Source: Rehmannia glutinosa
Taxonomy: Eukaryota; Streptophyta; Magnoliopsida; Lamiales; Orobanchaceae
Direction of reading: 5' to 3'
Assembly (NCBI GenBank): GCA_016081115.2
Contig: JABTTQ020001482.1
Span: 1-64,000, forward strand
DNA: 64,000 bases
This document shows positions 34,271-47,900 of the stretch, piece by piece (position 1 is the first letter of the stretch; each line of letters opens with the position of its first letter). The translations under genes and the position numbers were made by a program. The notes below the pieces were generated by a model that made no database searches, was not told the origin of the DNA, and was given only the letters and a program-made list of their open reading frames with translations.

Positions 34271-35291
34271 TAAGTTTTAGGAGAAATTACATGGAATAAG
34301 CTGATTTTGGTCCTCATACCACACAATACGCTCCTATTATTTTTGTACCTATTTTTTTACTTTTGTACCTTTTTTTTTACGCTCCTGCATATTTTTTTTT
34401 TAATTTTTTTTATTTCTTTTTATTTTTTTTTTGTTCCTGCATTGTTATATATATTATATAAGTTGTTTCGATGCTGTTTACATTTGTTTCTTTGTTGTTT
34501 CTATACCGTTTCTTTGTTGTTTCGATGTTTCAAAACAACTTTAACCTATTTTTTATGTTGTTTTCTATTCATATATTATTTGGTACATTGTTTCTATTGT
34601 TTCGATGTTGTTCTATAATATTTTTAATGTTGTTCTAATAATTTTTTGTTGTTGTTTTCATGTAGTGTTCAATGTGTGAATACAATTTTGACCTATTTTT
34701 AAGCTCTTTTTATTCATGTGGTATTTTAAAAAAATTTTACGTTGTTCCTGGGTTGTTTCCATACCCTTTTTAATGTTGTTTTGTTGTTTCTTTGTTGTTT
34801 CCATGAAGTTTTTTGATGTTAAAATACAATTTTTACCTATTTTTAACTCTTTTTGCTCATATGGTGTTTTCTATATTGTTTCTGGTTTGTTTCTATATTA
34901 CCTCCTGGTTGTTTCCTTGTTTTTTTATGTTTTTATGCATTGGATCAAAAATTGAATTGTGTGTTTTTTATTCATGTTGTTTATATAATATTTTTAATTT
35001 ATTTGGTTTTAATATGTGTTGTTTTATGTGTATATTTCTTGACTTTTTATAAGACTTCGAGTATAAAATATATTATTAACGATGACAAAATTTATTTTTT
35101 CACTGAAAATTTATGAAAAGAAACATGTTTGAAACAAAGCGTAAAAAAATCAGGGAATTTTTGCTGGAGCGTATTGTTGTGTAAAAAAAGGGCGGGAGTG
35201 TAAATTTATGTAAAATTATACCGGGAAATGTAAAAAACTGACATTGACTTAAAAAAAGGTGGGTATTTGTGTCCATTGCCCTAAGTTTTAG
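34271..35291. mobile_element. MULE-like non-autonomous element D with 10-bp target duplication
   Basis: TAAGTTTTAG occurs at 34271-34280 and again at 35282-35291, flanking the element as a 10-bp direct repeat. Inside, TACCACACAATACGCTCC (34317-34334) is inverted at 35166-35183 with two mismatches. Outer ends (GAGAAATTACATGGAATA... and ...GGTATTTGTGTCCATTGCCC inverted) are loosely similar. A target duplication of 9-11 bp is typical of Mutator-like elements. The interior (34430-35000) is T-rich with repeated TGTTGTTTC motifs and no credible gene. Confidence 0.6.
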
Positions 35292-35360
35292 CCTTCTTTT
35301 TGGGCCGAGCTAATTTTGTTGGGTTTATATTTATAAATGAAATTCAAAATTATAAATTAA

Positions 35361-35602
35361 CACTACTACAAAAAGGCCAATAGAAAACGGTTTTAAACCG
35401 TTGTGTATCAATACACAAAGCGATCTTTAGAGGCCCTGATGTTCAAAGTGAGGACTTATGAGTTATGACAGCGGCTCACAGCCGGTGTCATTTCTAAAAT
35501 AGACACCGGTTTTAAACGATGTCTAAAAGACAAATTATCCGCTTTCTAAACCCCTGATGTTAAAATGTTAAATTTTTTACATCGGTTTATAATTGATGTC
35601 TA
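35361..35602. mobile_element. CACTA (En/Spm) transposon terminus
   Basis: CACTACTACAAAAA at 35361-35374 is the typical CACTA end. Subterminal repeats follow: AAACGGTTTTAAACCGTTGTG, TAGACACCGGTTTTAAACGATGTCTA and ACATCGGTTTATAATTGATGTCTA. The opposite terminus is not found; the element is cut at about 35602 by the next repeat. Confidence 0.75.
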
Positions 35603-35640
35603 CAGGGACGGATCCATAAATTTTTTATAACAGGGGCACA
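35603..35640. mobile_element. hAT-like terminus
   Basis: CAGGGACGGATCCATAAATTT followed by CAGGGGCACA resembles the CAGGGGCGGA-type inverted terminus of plant hAT elements. No matching opposite end or coding region was found. Confidence 0.4.
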
Positions 35641-38380
35641 CAATAAATACAATTATAAATTATATCAAAAATTAGTAATGAAATGCGATTTTATATTTTT
35701 AACGTAATTAATTGATCCAAAATATTACAAAAATGTATCATTCCACCACCATCATAAAATTCACTACAAATTCACATGAAATCTAATTCCACTCACCAAC
35801 AAAAGTATAATATATTCAAATAAAGTCACTGTGATCTAAAATCCAACAAAACGTACTAGTAGCTAACTAAAATCCAATTCCTTACACCAACCAACAAAAA
35901 GTGTATATTCAACTAAAGGCAATAAAATCCAACATGGATCAACTTTGCTCATGTCAATCAAGTTTTCAAAATGGTTCTAAATCGTCAGAAGAGCATCCCT
36001 TCTTTTAAGCACCTAAACCAAATAATAGCACGCTCAATCAAACTGTTGTATAACAATTATATCTGTTCCAAAAAGTTCCAAAGATTATGCAATTATGATA
36101 TCAAATTCATATTCCAATCGGATAAAAATTGCAGCAAGCACAATGATTTTGCAACAATGAGCATATTCAGAGGCGAATGCCAGGGGATGGAGTCAAAAAT
36201 AACACATATCCCTAAAAATAACCAAGAAAAAAAAGTGTTCCTAGTGACCCACAAAATCAAAACAATCTTTATTTGATTCCAGGCTAGATGTTTCACAACT
36301 GTATAAATAACGGATTTAGCTTCCGCAATTGACCTATTCGAAACGCATGAAACTACATAAGCTTATTCTATTTAAATGGTAACAGGGCACTGTTAGTCTG
36401 TTTCTAACATTCTACAAAGAAAAAAATTACTTAGAATTTTACTTAAATCTAAAAATTGCATTTGGATTTTGATTTGCAGAAGCTTTAATTCATATGAATG
36501 CAACTTGAATAGTAATTTTATAAAAAATTCATTGTTATTGAACTAATAATGCCATGATTGATATGTGGGAATGAGTTGGAAATGAAATGGCATTCTTTAG
36601 TTCATCCATTCATATGCGATATAGTTTCATAATGAGAATATTCATTTCCATGGGAATCCCTATTTCCAAATGTAAGGAATAGTCATTCCTCTTCTCCCTC
36701 ATTGGTTTAGCTATTCTCAATCATCAAAAATGACTCTAATTTTATTTTCTAATGAAATTATCCTTCTAAAAATGGCTAAGAATATTGTATGTAATCTAGA
36801 GTTTTGAATATTAGTGTTATAAACAATTCTTTTATTTATAATTTAATATTTATAAATTAAACATAAATTATATTTAATATTTTAATAAATCATAGTCATT
36901 TTCAATCAGTACTCAATAGTTAAATCAAAAACTTTATATAAAATTCTTTTAATGATTTCTTTATATTTTTTTTATAAGAAATAATATATTGTATAAAATA
37001 TTATTGATTTCATAAATATAACTATATGTATTATTAAACACACACTAAAATTATCTTATATCCATTTGTGCATAATATATTTAGTAAGATTTTATTTAAT
37101 TAATCTTATATAAAAGTAATTTGATAATTAAAATTATTTTTCTCCATTACTATTATTCATTTATAATTACCAATAAAGAGATTTTAATCAAGTAAAAAAT
37201 TGTCATCCATTTCTTTTTGCATTCCTTGTACATTCCATTCATTTCTTATCGTTATTCAATTCATAATTTTATTGATCTTACTTTTTTTCAATGATTGAGG
37301 TGAAAAAGAAAAATTAACGATTGATTTGTTTTTCGGCTATAGTTCGATTTCAAATAGTGTAATTTACTAACTAACATTTGGTGATAAAAAGATAAAATAA
37401 ATATGTATCTATACATATATATAATATGAGTTCGGAACCAAATCTTCCCGCTCATTTTCACTTCCTAAATTTGGTATTATTTTTTACCGCAAAATCATAA
37501 CCGTAGATCTTGCAATCTATATTAAATAAGAATCATGAATATTAATATTTATATTAATATATACCAATATATAGATATTATATAGTCAAAGATTAGATAC
37601 ACAACATCACAATTATTTAGAGAAAATGTTGCTCATTAAATACGAAATCAATCTTCCATTAACAATATCAAGTCAATGTTTTGTTCAAGGATTTTGTTCA
37701 TAAATTAGGAAAATATTATAAAACGTATTCCGACTTATTATACCAAAAGTTTCCAAATGTTACATACACAACGTTCCTAAACAATTAACTAAAGCCAATA
37801 TTTTGTTCACGGATATTTTGGCAGCTTATTATTTATGTTAACTTAAGTAAATTTTATACAAAATTTTATTTACAATCCTCTTATATTTATAGTAGTTCAA
37901 TTGCTTTAGAGAGACACTTCAATATTGTTGATCCTAAAGACAAAGCATAACCATCAAATATGACTTCATCTTCACGTTTTCTCATATTACCGTCTTCGTC
38001 AAATATCCTACCAACATCGACAGTATTGAACCCGTATTATGCACTAAACAAGAGTTTTTGTATAATCTATCTTGTGGAACTGCATGAACGTTTTTTGGTT
38101 AGTTTAATTAATAATTTTTTTCGTTGTATTTATATTTTAAGTTATATTTTGTGTTTTATTTTTAATTATTCTCATTTTAGAAATCAATATTTAAATTTAC
38201 ATGGAGAGGATAACTAATAATATCTTCTAAAACAATAAAATTATTTATCCTCTTTATAGTCTATCCAAGCATCAACTGAGTTATCAAACCAATCATAAAA
38301 TATTGCTAGGTTATTATTTTAATGAGATTTATTTTGAAATAAATTGTTATTTAAAACTTAAAAATTTAATATATATATTT
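35641..38380. other. AT-rich DNA without recognised genes
   Basis: Very AT-rich. A short ORF at 37960-38217 (85 codons, starting MTSSSRFLILPSSS) and one at 35971-36276 show no family I recognise and are probably chance. 36560-36720 has repeated GAATGAGAATGGAAATG-like wording typical of a decayed MITE. Confidence 0.5.
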
Positions 38381-41300
38381 TGTCACGCCCAATTTCATAA
38401 TCAAAATAATACCCAATTACAATTCTGCATATTCATTAACTTAGGCTCGACAAGAGCTATTATCCAAAGTACAAACAACTAAAATTATAAATACAACGAA
38501 ACTCTAGTAATCTATAAGATACAATTAAGTAGAGCTAAAAGTCACCTAACTATTACAAAATAAACTAGTTAGATTGTTCGAACACTCATGGATAAGCCAT
38601 TCAAAATGAAGTGCTATGTAGAAGTAACACTCATTTGGAAGTTCCATGTCAGTCTCATCGATATCAAAGTATTCTATCTCTGAAAAGTTTTTATGAAAAT
38701 ACGAGATGAGCTAAACGAGCTCAGTAGGTTGGGGTAAGGGAATGCAATATATGAATACTAAAATATTTTCTTTTTGCGTGAGCAAAATACTTAGTGTGTC
38801 AAAGATATTCATGTATGCATGCTAATGTTGTATAAAAGATTCATTTACTGCGATAATAAAGAACATTTTCGCAATTCATTAATGATCAATCAATTTTTAA
38901 TGCGAGCAATGATGCTAAATTATGCAACAATTAATTAAGTACAACAAATATTTTGTTTTTCAGATGAGCTATAGATATCTCAATTTTTAAAAACAATAGT
39001 AGATATCTCATTCTAAAATAAAGTCGTTTTAATAAAAATAGCCAGTCAATCAATCCGTCAGCCCGAAACAAGAACGTAGGTTCAACGTTGATCGGACACT
39101 GACCTTGTCCGTTCTCCTTATAGCACCCAACAATATTTGGCCGAAGCCCAGTCACCTTATCCCTCTCTGTAGGCTCGATGTCTCTTTAGATATGGGCTTT
39201 TTACCCAGAGATCGTCATATTCATGAATATACCGTTCTACGACCCAAGTTCTGTCGCCGTCTCCGACCCGACCCGAAAATGGGATTAGGCATATGGGTAG
39301 TCAAACAAGGACCACAGGCAACCTGTTCGATCCATTGTCTAACCTACCCACGCCACAATAGACTCAAACAATCAGTATTTTTGTCAAAATGACATTTATT
39401 TGCGCAAGGCTGAGTCAAGCAGTTATAATAGTTAAAATGCAAGTGAATATGATCATGAATGGTATACTTTATGCTTTCTTTAATAAAGAAAATTATTCTG
39501 GAAGAAACACAAAATATAATCATAGAACAACCTTATAAAGGGTTCGAATGATGGATTCTCTAGGCAGTGATCGTGAACTTTATGAAAATAATGTATATCG
39601 TGAAATTATGCAATTGCTCTCTGTCATGAAGTTTATGAAATAACAAGCAAACCTAATTTTTCTTTAGAAAGATGATAATTTGCCCACCTTTAGTTTCGAT
39701 CTTCTTTTGAGCAGAGGCAATAAAGGCGTCAAAGGGGATTCTTTGACATGTTTGTCTCCGACAATGACTCTGGACGGTGGTACATGATGGTGGTTCACCA
39801 TAGAGACTTCCACCTAAGTTGAACCCCAACATCATAACCGGCTTTAAGTTTGTAGTCATTCCTTTTGGTTCAGATCTTCATTTGAGCAAGGACAATAAAG
39901 GCGCCAAGGTTTTGTGAGTTATATTTGAGTCAAGACACAACGTATAATCGGGTATTCATATAAGAGGATGAACAACATGAACAAGAAAGAAAGTGAGTTC
40001 AAAGTGTGGAGCAGCGCCGTGAAATTGGCACGCAGCGGAGTTCGTACCCTTTTGCGACAGTGTTCGAATTTTGGGATATAATTTCCTGTACAAAATAGAT
40101 ATTGAGGTAATTCTTACGGCTATGGAAAGCCAAGACACAAAACTATGACTTTCATTTAGACACCAAAAAAGAATTCATAAGTTACAAGGGTGAAAAAAAG
40201 GCTCAAAATAGACGGACAGTGACGTAGCACAGAAATAGGACAATTTAGGAGAGAGTTTGGTGGGTTTCCTTGGTGTTTTGTTGCTTATGATCCCTAAGAT
40301 TTTACAGAACACTTTTCTAATATCAACACACCAATTCACAAAGTATTATTATTTTTTTTATATCATTAAATTCCTCAAACTCCAGCCAACTTCAGCAAAT
40401 TAATTTTCCCACATAAATATCTCAACCAAACTTATCATTCTAATATAATATCTGCAAACTAAAAGCATGCAACACCCTATTAATTTAGAATCAGATTTCG
40501 CTCACAGCATTTCAGTAGAAAATCCCGACAATTAGACAAATGCAACCCTCAATTATCCAACAATATTAAAGCAACGATTCCAGTTTATAGTAAAATCAAA
40601 GTCACTCAATGAATATCATTTTCTATCTTTCAATTCCTCATTTGCAGGTAAAATCGAACTTAAATTAAGGTGTTAAGTCATTAATTTCAACATGTACAAC
40701 CCAACAATTCAAGTCCAAGTTCACCCTTTCCACTTCAAACGTCAATTTTCAGATGCTAATATATATAATCCACCCACCTTTATGAAATTTTTCTGATTTT
40801 CTGTGTACCTGAAAACAACGATTTATGAGGTGTTTCTTCTGTTCGAGTCCACCATTTTTTTCTCCGATTTTGACCCAACTTCTATTCTTTTCCAAGCTGG
40901 AACAACCCCCTTTTTCTCTTCTTTTTGAATCAGTTTTCCTTAATTTCTTCCCTGTTGTTCCAAATACTAGCTTAACTAGTAAACCTACTGCAGGATTCTA
41001 TGGTTGTATGTGGAGAAAAGTTGAGGTTAAGTATGTGTGTGTGGCCATCGTAGGAGGTGGAGGGGTGAGGAAATATTTGTTTCTTGCTTAGAGAATGAAA
41101 TGAGGGTATGTGATATGTTTGCTAAAGTGTGTGTAAGTTTGTTTACTTTGCTGCTAAGGAACTGAATTTGAGAACATTCGGCGAGTTCTTATTTTATAAA
41201 GGCCTAATTTTAGTTAGTTGCTTATAAATCCACCAATTAGCCCAATTAGCCTTTAACATACAAGGCTTTTCGATTGACTCATTGTACTCCTAAAACTTTA

Positions 41301-41568
41301 TGCTTCAACTACCTATAACTTATATCCTTTAATATAACACTCTTAATTTAGTCTAAAAAATTCTAACATCTTATAATTTAAGCTGGATTTCCACTAACTC
41401 TTAGTATTTGTGTCCCGTAATATACTCGGTTAAGAACAAAATTAAAATAATAAAAATCTTAAATATAAATACCAGATTATTATAAAGAAATTTGATAATT
41501 GAGGTATTTCATACAAAATAAAAGACTAGTACAGGATTTACAATAGTCAAAATTTTCGGGGTTCTACA
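38381..41568 (-). repeat. 3' LTR of the LARD
   Basis: Copy of 44904-48142. It has a short non-coding frame at 40825-41091 that is also found, altered, in the partner LTR. CAG-containing sites differ from the partner far more than the rest. Confidence 0.92.
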
Positions 41569-44500
41569 TCCTCCCCTCCTTATAAGAATTTGACCCCCAA
41601 ATTCTAACTAAATATTTAAGAATAATCTTTTTTTTTCTTTAGTCCCCCAAGTAGCTTCGTCTAGTTTATCATGTCTTCCCTATATATAATGTAAGTTGAG
41701 AGCTACCAACCAAATAATACAACATCAATGCTAAACCTCAAAATCCTACACAAGTGTACATCCTAAATTTTCTGAGAAGATTAATTAATACATAAATACT
41801 GCCCATGCCAAATTCCAGAAGACCAAAATGATTTTGTTCTCAAACTCCTTTAAGGGTCAAATCAAAACACCAGATTCTTAATCCTTTTTGTTTTAAGATA
41901 ACAGAAGAAAAAGTTTGTCGCAGAGTCATAACAACTAATTACATATTGTTTCAAGCTTAAGATCCACAAGCAATTAGAATAACTTTTTTTTCTAAACACA
42001 TCATTCCCTTGTATTCTCCAATCATACATAACTCAAATATAGCTCAGAATTATTGATTCCAAGTTACTAATGCTCGCAAATGATATCTCATTGTCAAAAT
42101 ATGATTGAATCAACTCAAATGATACACATGTGTTAAGCTTCTATAATTAAACTACGGAGAAATACTTACACCAACAATATGCATATCTAGTCCAGTTAAT
42201 ATACTAAAAAGACTTTTCCAATATTTCAATCAATCTTTTCAGAATATCGAGACAATTTTGGAGTCTTTTTCCAGGATTATATCATTCTCATATCGAATTA
42301 ATAATTCTTAAATGTCAAACTTTCGATAATAAGGTCCAAACTTTTGTCAATACACCTCATTAACTAATCAAAAGATAACTCAAATGTTATATGTACTAAA
42401 GAAACCAAATGAGAAACATTCAAGAATCAATGACTTAATTACACACGTATATATTGTCGCAAAAGTTCTATTGAGTCCTCATTGAATCTACACAAAAAGT
42501 GTTGTTCAATGCGTACAAGATCATAGGAGTTACTGTGACCAAGTTCCATTCTAATTCATTCACTCTTACTGTCTCATAAAACTTCAAACAAATAACTATT
42601 TTATAAATAACAATTCCAATTGTAAGGTAAAGCCTCAGTCTATGTATTTAGAGATACCCAACCAATAAACTAGTCACCGATATCATCAAAAGATTAAAGC
42701 CTAACTATCAAGCACTTATTCCTACCAGTAACCTCTTTTTCTTTTCTTTTTAACACCTTAATAATAAGTTCACTATAAGTTATCCTTAAGTTCAGATGAG
42801 TAATCCTTCATAAGTGTTATAACAAAATTTAAAACTTATAGTTTAGTCTCCGGAAAGTATAAGGTGTTAAAATATCTAACAATGACAACTACAATTGGTC
42901 ACATGATTTCACTACTATCCTTTATCAATTTATGTAAACATAGAATCAAGGTCAACCACCCAAGTATCTGATAGAGTCAAGGGTATCGATAATTCAGAAA
43001 AGCAAAAGAAAATAATACGTGAAATAGAATAACAAAAAGAACATAGTTCCTATGGAAATTACTTCTGTCCCGGCTTACAGCCACCAATAATATTATCTCC
43101 AAAAGTCTGTTGTTCTTATGACAAATCTGCAATTTAAATAGACTAACCTACGGGCTAGGGCCCAATAATAAGAAATAACTAAATCCAAATTAAACTAGGA
43201 AATAACTGAAATAGGAAACTGAATCCTAATTGAAAAAGGAATCCTAATCTATTTCAAAGACTAACTTAAGCAATCAAATCTTGTTCTATTAAAACTCTCG
43301 GAACCAAACAACTAAACAATTAATTAAAATTCAGCAACTAATAGAATAATAATTAATGAAAAGAACTCTAATTAAAACAAAACACGACCATGCTCTTTGC
43401 CTCATGCCAAATCGATCTGTAACAGTATCCACATAAACGAATTATATCATTTTCCACCAAGAACTTAGTATTTGTCGCGTCATTGTACAATTCGTTCCTA
43501 TGATTGGTATTAAAATCTAGAGTTCCTAGTACATTAATTTATTTCTGAGACTATTCCTGAGCATGAAGGATACCTCAATTGGTACATGAACACTATTTTC
43601 AAATCGAGTGTTGCATTTAGAATGATCAAGATCCAAACCTAAACATATGCACTATTCCAACAACAACTAATAAACCAAGTCGATAGTTTGGTAACTCGTC
43701 CTTTTTAAGTGTATCTCAAGTAATAATATTCTTCCTATCATATTCAACTTATATACCCCTCTCAGAAATTCATCTTTAAGCACTCAATTTTTTTTTTTGG
43801 GTAACTAGTCGAACAATTCATCTATTTAAGGGAAATTTCGCTTACTCTAACTATCCTAATTTAATCCTTAATAGTGAGTGCTTATTTTTCAAATCTTTCC
43901 ACTTGAAAAATAATATTAGAGCTCCTCTCTGAAATATACCAGGTTGATTGAATTTTATATCAGCTAATAGTTAGCAGGCGATCATAACTTAAAAGCACTT
44001 ATTAACGATGATTAATCACAAGGGTTATACACCAAATAGTTACATGACCTGAACACACAGATGTAGCGACCTCGCACAGGGTGGCATGGTTCGACCAGAT
44101 AGTCCGCTCTAAGTTTTTCCCGTCTGTCTTTGGTTATTTTTATTGTTATATGAAAGTAAATTAATAATAAGGAAGAATTCACGCACGTAATTAAAGAATG
44201 AAATATCTCACATCAAGCTCGTAAAAACTTAACCAACATCATATCTTTACCAATTTATGGTAGTTGCATCACCATGGTTATATCTAACATTCCCAACATA
44301 TCATTCTGGTTCTAAGGCTATTCCTAAGTACAAATGATACTTAAGTTAGTATAATACTTCGATGATCAATGAATACAACTATTATTTCCTAATCAGAACT
44401 ACATAAGGGATGATCAAGATCCAAAAAAGACATAGACTATATACGAACATTAACTTACCAATAAACCAAGTTAACCCTTAAGAAACTCATCCATTACTTA

Positions 44501-44903
44501 TATGTATCCCCAACGATCATATATTCTGAATAAAGATGCCTTATGTCTATTAGATAGTCTCATATCGATAGCCATTAAGTTCTAAAAATCCAAATATCTG
44601 AAAATATTTTGTTAATTATGCTAGTACCCAGATAATATCATTCCTTTGTGACTTAAGTTCATTATATCGGAGCTTATAACATACAACTGTTTATCATGTC
44701 GTAGCTTGGTGCAAACAATAAACTTAAACAAAGGCCAATAACAAAATCATTCAGCAATATTTCACCAAAAATATCCAAAGCCGACACACAAATTCAGAAT
44801 TGTTAAGACTATCTAGTAGGGGTAGCATAATCACAACCGAAGATCTTATCCTGGGTCAGCTCAGGTGTAGTTCCTTTTCACACCTAAGCTCTGATACCAT
44901 AAC
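41569..44903 (-). other. LARD internal region, non-coding
   Basis: 3.3 kb with no ORF above about 60 codons and no gag or pol motif. The only functional sites seen are the polypurine tract (41569-41580) and the tRNA-iMet primer site (44888-44899). Confidence 0.8.
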
Positions 44904-47900
44904 TGTCACGCCCAATTCATAATCAAAATAATACCTAATTACAATTCTGCATATTCATTAACTTAGGCTCGACAAGAGCTATTATCCAAAGTACAAACAA
45001 CTAAAACTATAAATACAACGAAACTCTAGTAATCTATAAGATACAATTAACTAGAGCTAAAAGTCACCTAACTATTACAAAATAAACTAGTTAGATTTGT
45101 TCGAACACTCATGGATAAGCCCTTCAAAATGAAGCTGCTATGTAGAAGTAACACTCAGCTGGAAGTTCCGTGTCAGTCTCATCGATATCAAAGTATTCTG
45201 TCTCTGAAAAGTTTTTATGAAAATACGGGATGAGCTAAACGAGCTTAGTAGGTTGGGGTAGGGGAATGCAATATATGAATACTAAAATATTTTCTTTTTG
45301 CGTGAGCAAAATACTTAGTGTGCCAAAGATATTCATGTATGCATGCTAATGTTGTACAAAAGATTCATTTACTGCGATAATAAAGAACATTTTCGCAATT
45401 CAGTAATGATCAATCAATTTTTAATGCGAGCAATGATGCTAAGCACATTATGCAACAAGTAATTAAGTACAATAAATATTTTGTTTTTCAGATGAGCTAT
45501 AAATATCTCAATTTTTAAAAACAATAGTTGATATCTAATTCTAAAATAAAGTCATTTTAATAAAAACAATCGATCAATCAATCGTCGACCCCAAAACAAG
45601 AACGTAGGTTCGGTGTTGATCGGACAACGACCTGTCCGTTCTCCTTATAGCACCCAATAATATTTGGCGAAGCCGGTCACCTTATCCCTCCCTGTAGGCT
45701 CGGCGTCTCTTTAGCTATGGGCTTTTTACCCGAGAGATCGTCATATTCATGAATATACCGTTCTACGACCCAAGTTATCGCCGTATCGGCTGACCGAAAA
45801 TGGGATTAGGCATATGGGTAGTCAAACAAGGACCACAAGCAACCTGTTCGATCCATTGTCTAACCTACCACGCCACAATAGACTCAAACAAACAAGTATT
45901 TTTGTCAAAATGACATTTATTGCACAAAGGCTGAGTCAAACAGTTATAATAATTAAAATGCAAGTGAATATGATCATGAATGGTATACTTTATGCTTTCT
46001 TTAATAAAGAAAATTATCCTGGAAGAAAGCATAAAATATAATCATAGAACAACCTTATAAAGGGTTCGAATGATGGATTCTCCAGGCAGTGATCGTGAAC
46101 TTTATGAAAATGATGTATATCGTGAAATTATGCAATTGCTCTCTGTCATGAAGTTTATGAAATAACAAGCAAACCTAATTTTTCTTTAGAAAGATGATAA
46201 TTTGCCCACCTTTAGTTTCGATCTTCTTTTGAGCGAGGAGGCAATAAAGGTGTCAAGGGGATTCTTTGACATGTTTGACTCGACAATGACTCGACGGAGC
46301 GGTGGTACATGATGGCGGTTCACCATAGAGACTTCCACCTAAGTTGAACCTCAACATCATAACCGGCTTTAAGTTTGTAGTCATTCCTTTTGGTTCAGAT
46401 CTTCATTTGAGCAAGGACAATAAAGGACCCAAGGTTTTGTGAGTTAGAATTGAGTCAAGACACAACGTATAATCGGGTATTCATATAAGAGGATGAACAA
46501 CATGAAACAAGAACGAAAGTGAGTTCAAAGTGTGGAAGCGCGACAGTGAAATTGCACGCGCGGTGACGGGGGTTCGTACCCTTTTGCGGATGATGTTTGT
46601 ATTTTGGGCATAATTTCCTGTACAAAATAGATATTGAGGTAATTTATGCGGCTATGGAAGGCCAAGACACAAAACTATGACTTTCATTTAGATACCAAAA
46701 AAGAATTCATAAGTTACGAGGTTGAAAAAAAGGCTCAAAACAAACGGACAGTGACGTAGCACAGAAACATGACAGTTTAGGAGAGAGTTTGGTGGGTTTC
46801 CTTGGTGTTTTGTTGCTTATGATCCCTAAGATTTTACAGAACACTTTTCTAATATCAACACAACAATTCACAAAGTATTATTATTTTTTTTATATCATTA
46901 AATTCCTCAAACTCCAGCCAACTTCAGCAAATTAATTTTCCCACATAAATATCTCAACCAAACTTATCATTCTAATATAATATCTGCAAACTAAAAGCAT
47001 GCAACACCCTATTAATTTAGAATCAGATTTCTCTCACAACATTTCAGTAGAAAATCCCGACAATTAGACAAATGCAACCCTCAATTATCCAACAATATTA
47101 AAGCAACGATTCCAGTTTATAGTAAAATCAAAGTCACTCAATGAATATCATTTTCTATCTTTCAATTCCTCATTTGCAGGTAAAATCAAACTTAAATTAA
47201 GGTGTTAAGTCATTAATTTCAACATGTACAACCCAACAATTCAAGTCCAAGTTCACCCTTTCCACTTTCCACTTCAAACGTCAATTTTCAGATGCTAATA
47301 TATATAATCCACCCACCTTTATAAAATATTTCTGATTTTCTGTGTACCTGAAAGCAACGATTTATGAGGTGTTTCTTCTAGTCGAGTCCACCAATTTCTT
47401 CTCCGATTTTGACCCAACTTCTATTCTTTTCCAAGTTGGAACAACCCCCTTTTTCTCTTCTTTTTGAATCAGTTTTCCTTCTCTTTTGTTTTCTTACATG
47501 GGTGGGGTTTCCTTAATTTCTTCCTTGTTGTTCCAAATACTAGCTTAACTAGTAAACCTACTGCAGGATTCTATGGTTGTATATGGAGAAAAGTTGAGGT
47601 TAAGTATGTGTGTGTGGCCATCGTAGGAGGTGTAGGAGTGAGGAAATATTTGTTTCTTGCTTAGAGAATGAAATGAGGGTATGTGATATGTTTGCTAAAG
47701 TGTGTGTAAGTGTGTTTACTTTGCTGTTAAGGAACTGAATTTGAGAACATTCGGCGAGTTCTTATTTTATAAAGGCCTAATTTTAGTTAGTTGCTTATAA
47801 ATCCACCAATTATCCCAATTAGCCTTTAACATACAAGGCTTTTCGATTGACTCATTGTACTCCTAAAACTTTATGCTTCAACTACCTATAACTTATATTC

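Larger units (their letters stand above)
33036..34272. mobile_element. Putative TIR element C with internal repeat array
   Basis: The left end reads ATAGGACCATCTTACGGATTAGG (33038-33059), then a second inverted motif TCTTACGGATCC ... GACGGATCC (33069-33098). The right end carries the same in inverse (GCGTCTTACGAATTTAGAGC at 34234-34253, CGTAAGATGGTCTTATA at 34254-34270). The ends resemble those of element B with CTTACGGAT for CTAACGGAT. Inside are a GATACTTTTAAGGCAATT array and a GAA-rich stretch. There is no coding capacity. Confidence 0.62.

Noticed and set aside
34307..35116. Overlapping plus-strand frames rich in Phe, Leu, Cys and Tyr that look like membrane proteins
   Set aside because: They come from T-rich TGTTGTTTC repeat sequence inside element D; all three frames give the same composition.
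36384..36420. CAGGGCACTGTTAG as a possible second hAT terminus for the end at 35603
   Set aside because: It is not in inverted orientation to the first end and shares only the CAGGG start.
37960..38217. 85-codon ORF starting MTSSSRFLILPSSS
   Set aside because: It matches no family I recognise, the composition drifts to Ile/Phe/Asn typical of AT-rich DNA, and no splice or promoter context is convincing.
40825..47664. Related short ORFs at 40825-41091 and 47464-47664
   Set aside because: They occupy the same position in the two LTRs of the LARD and differ by an insertion; there is no protein signature.
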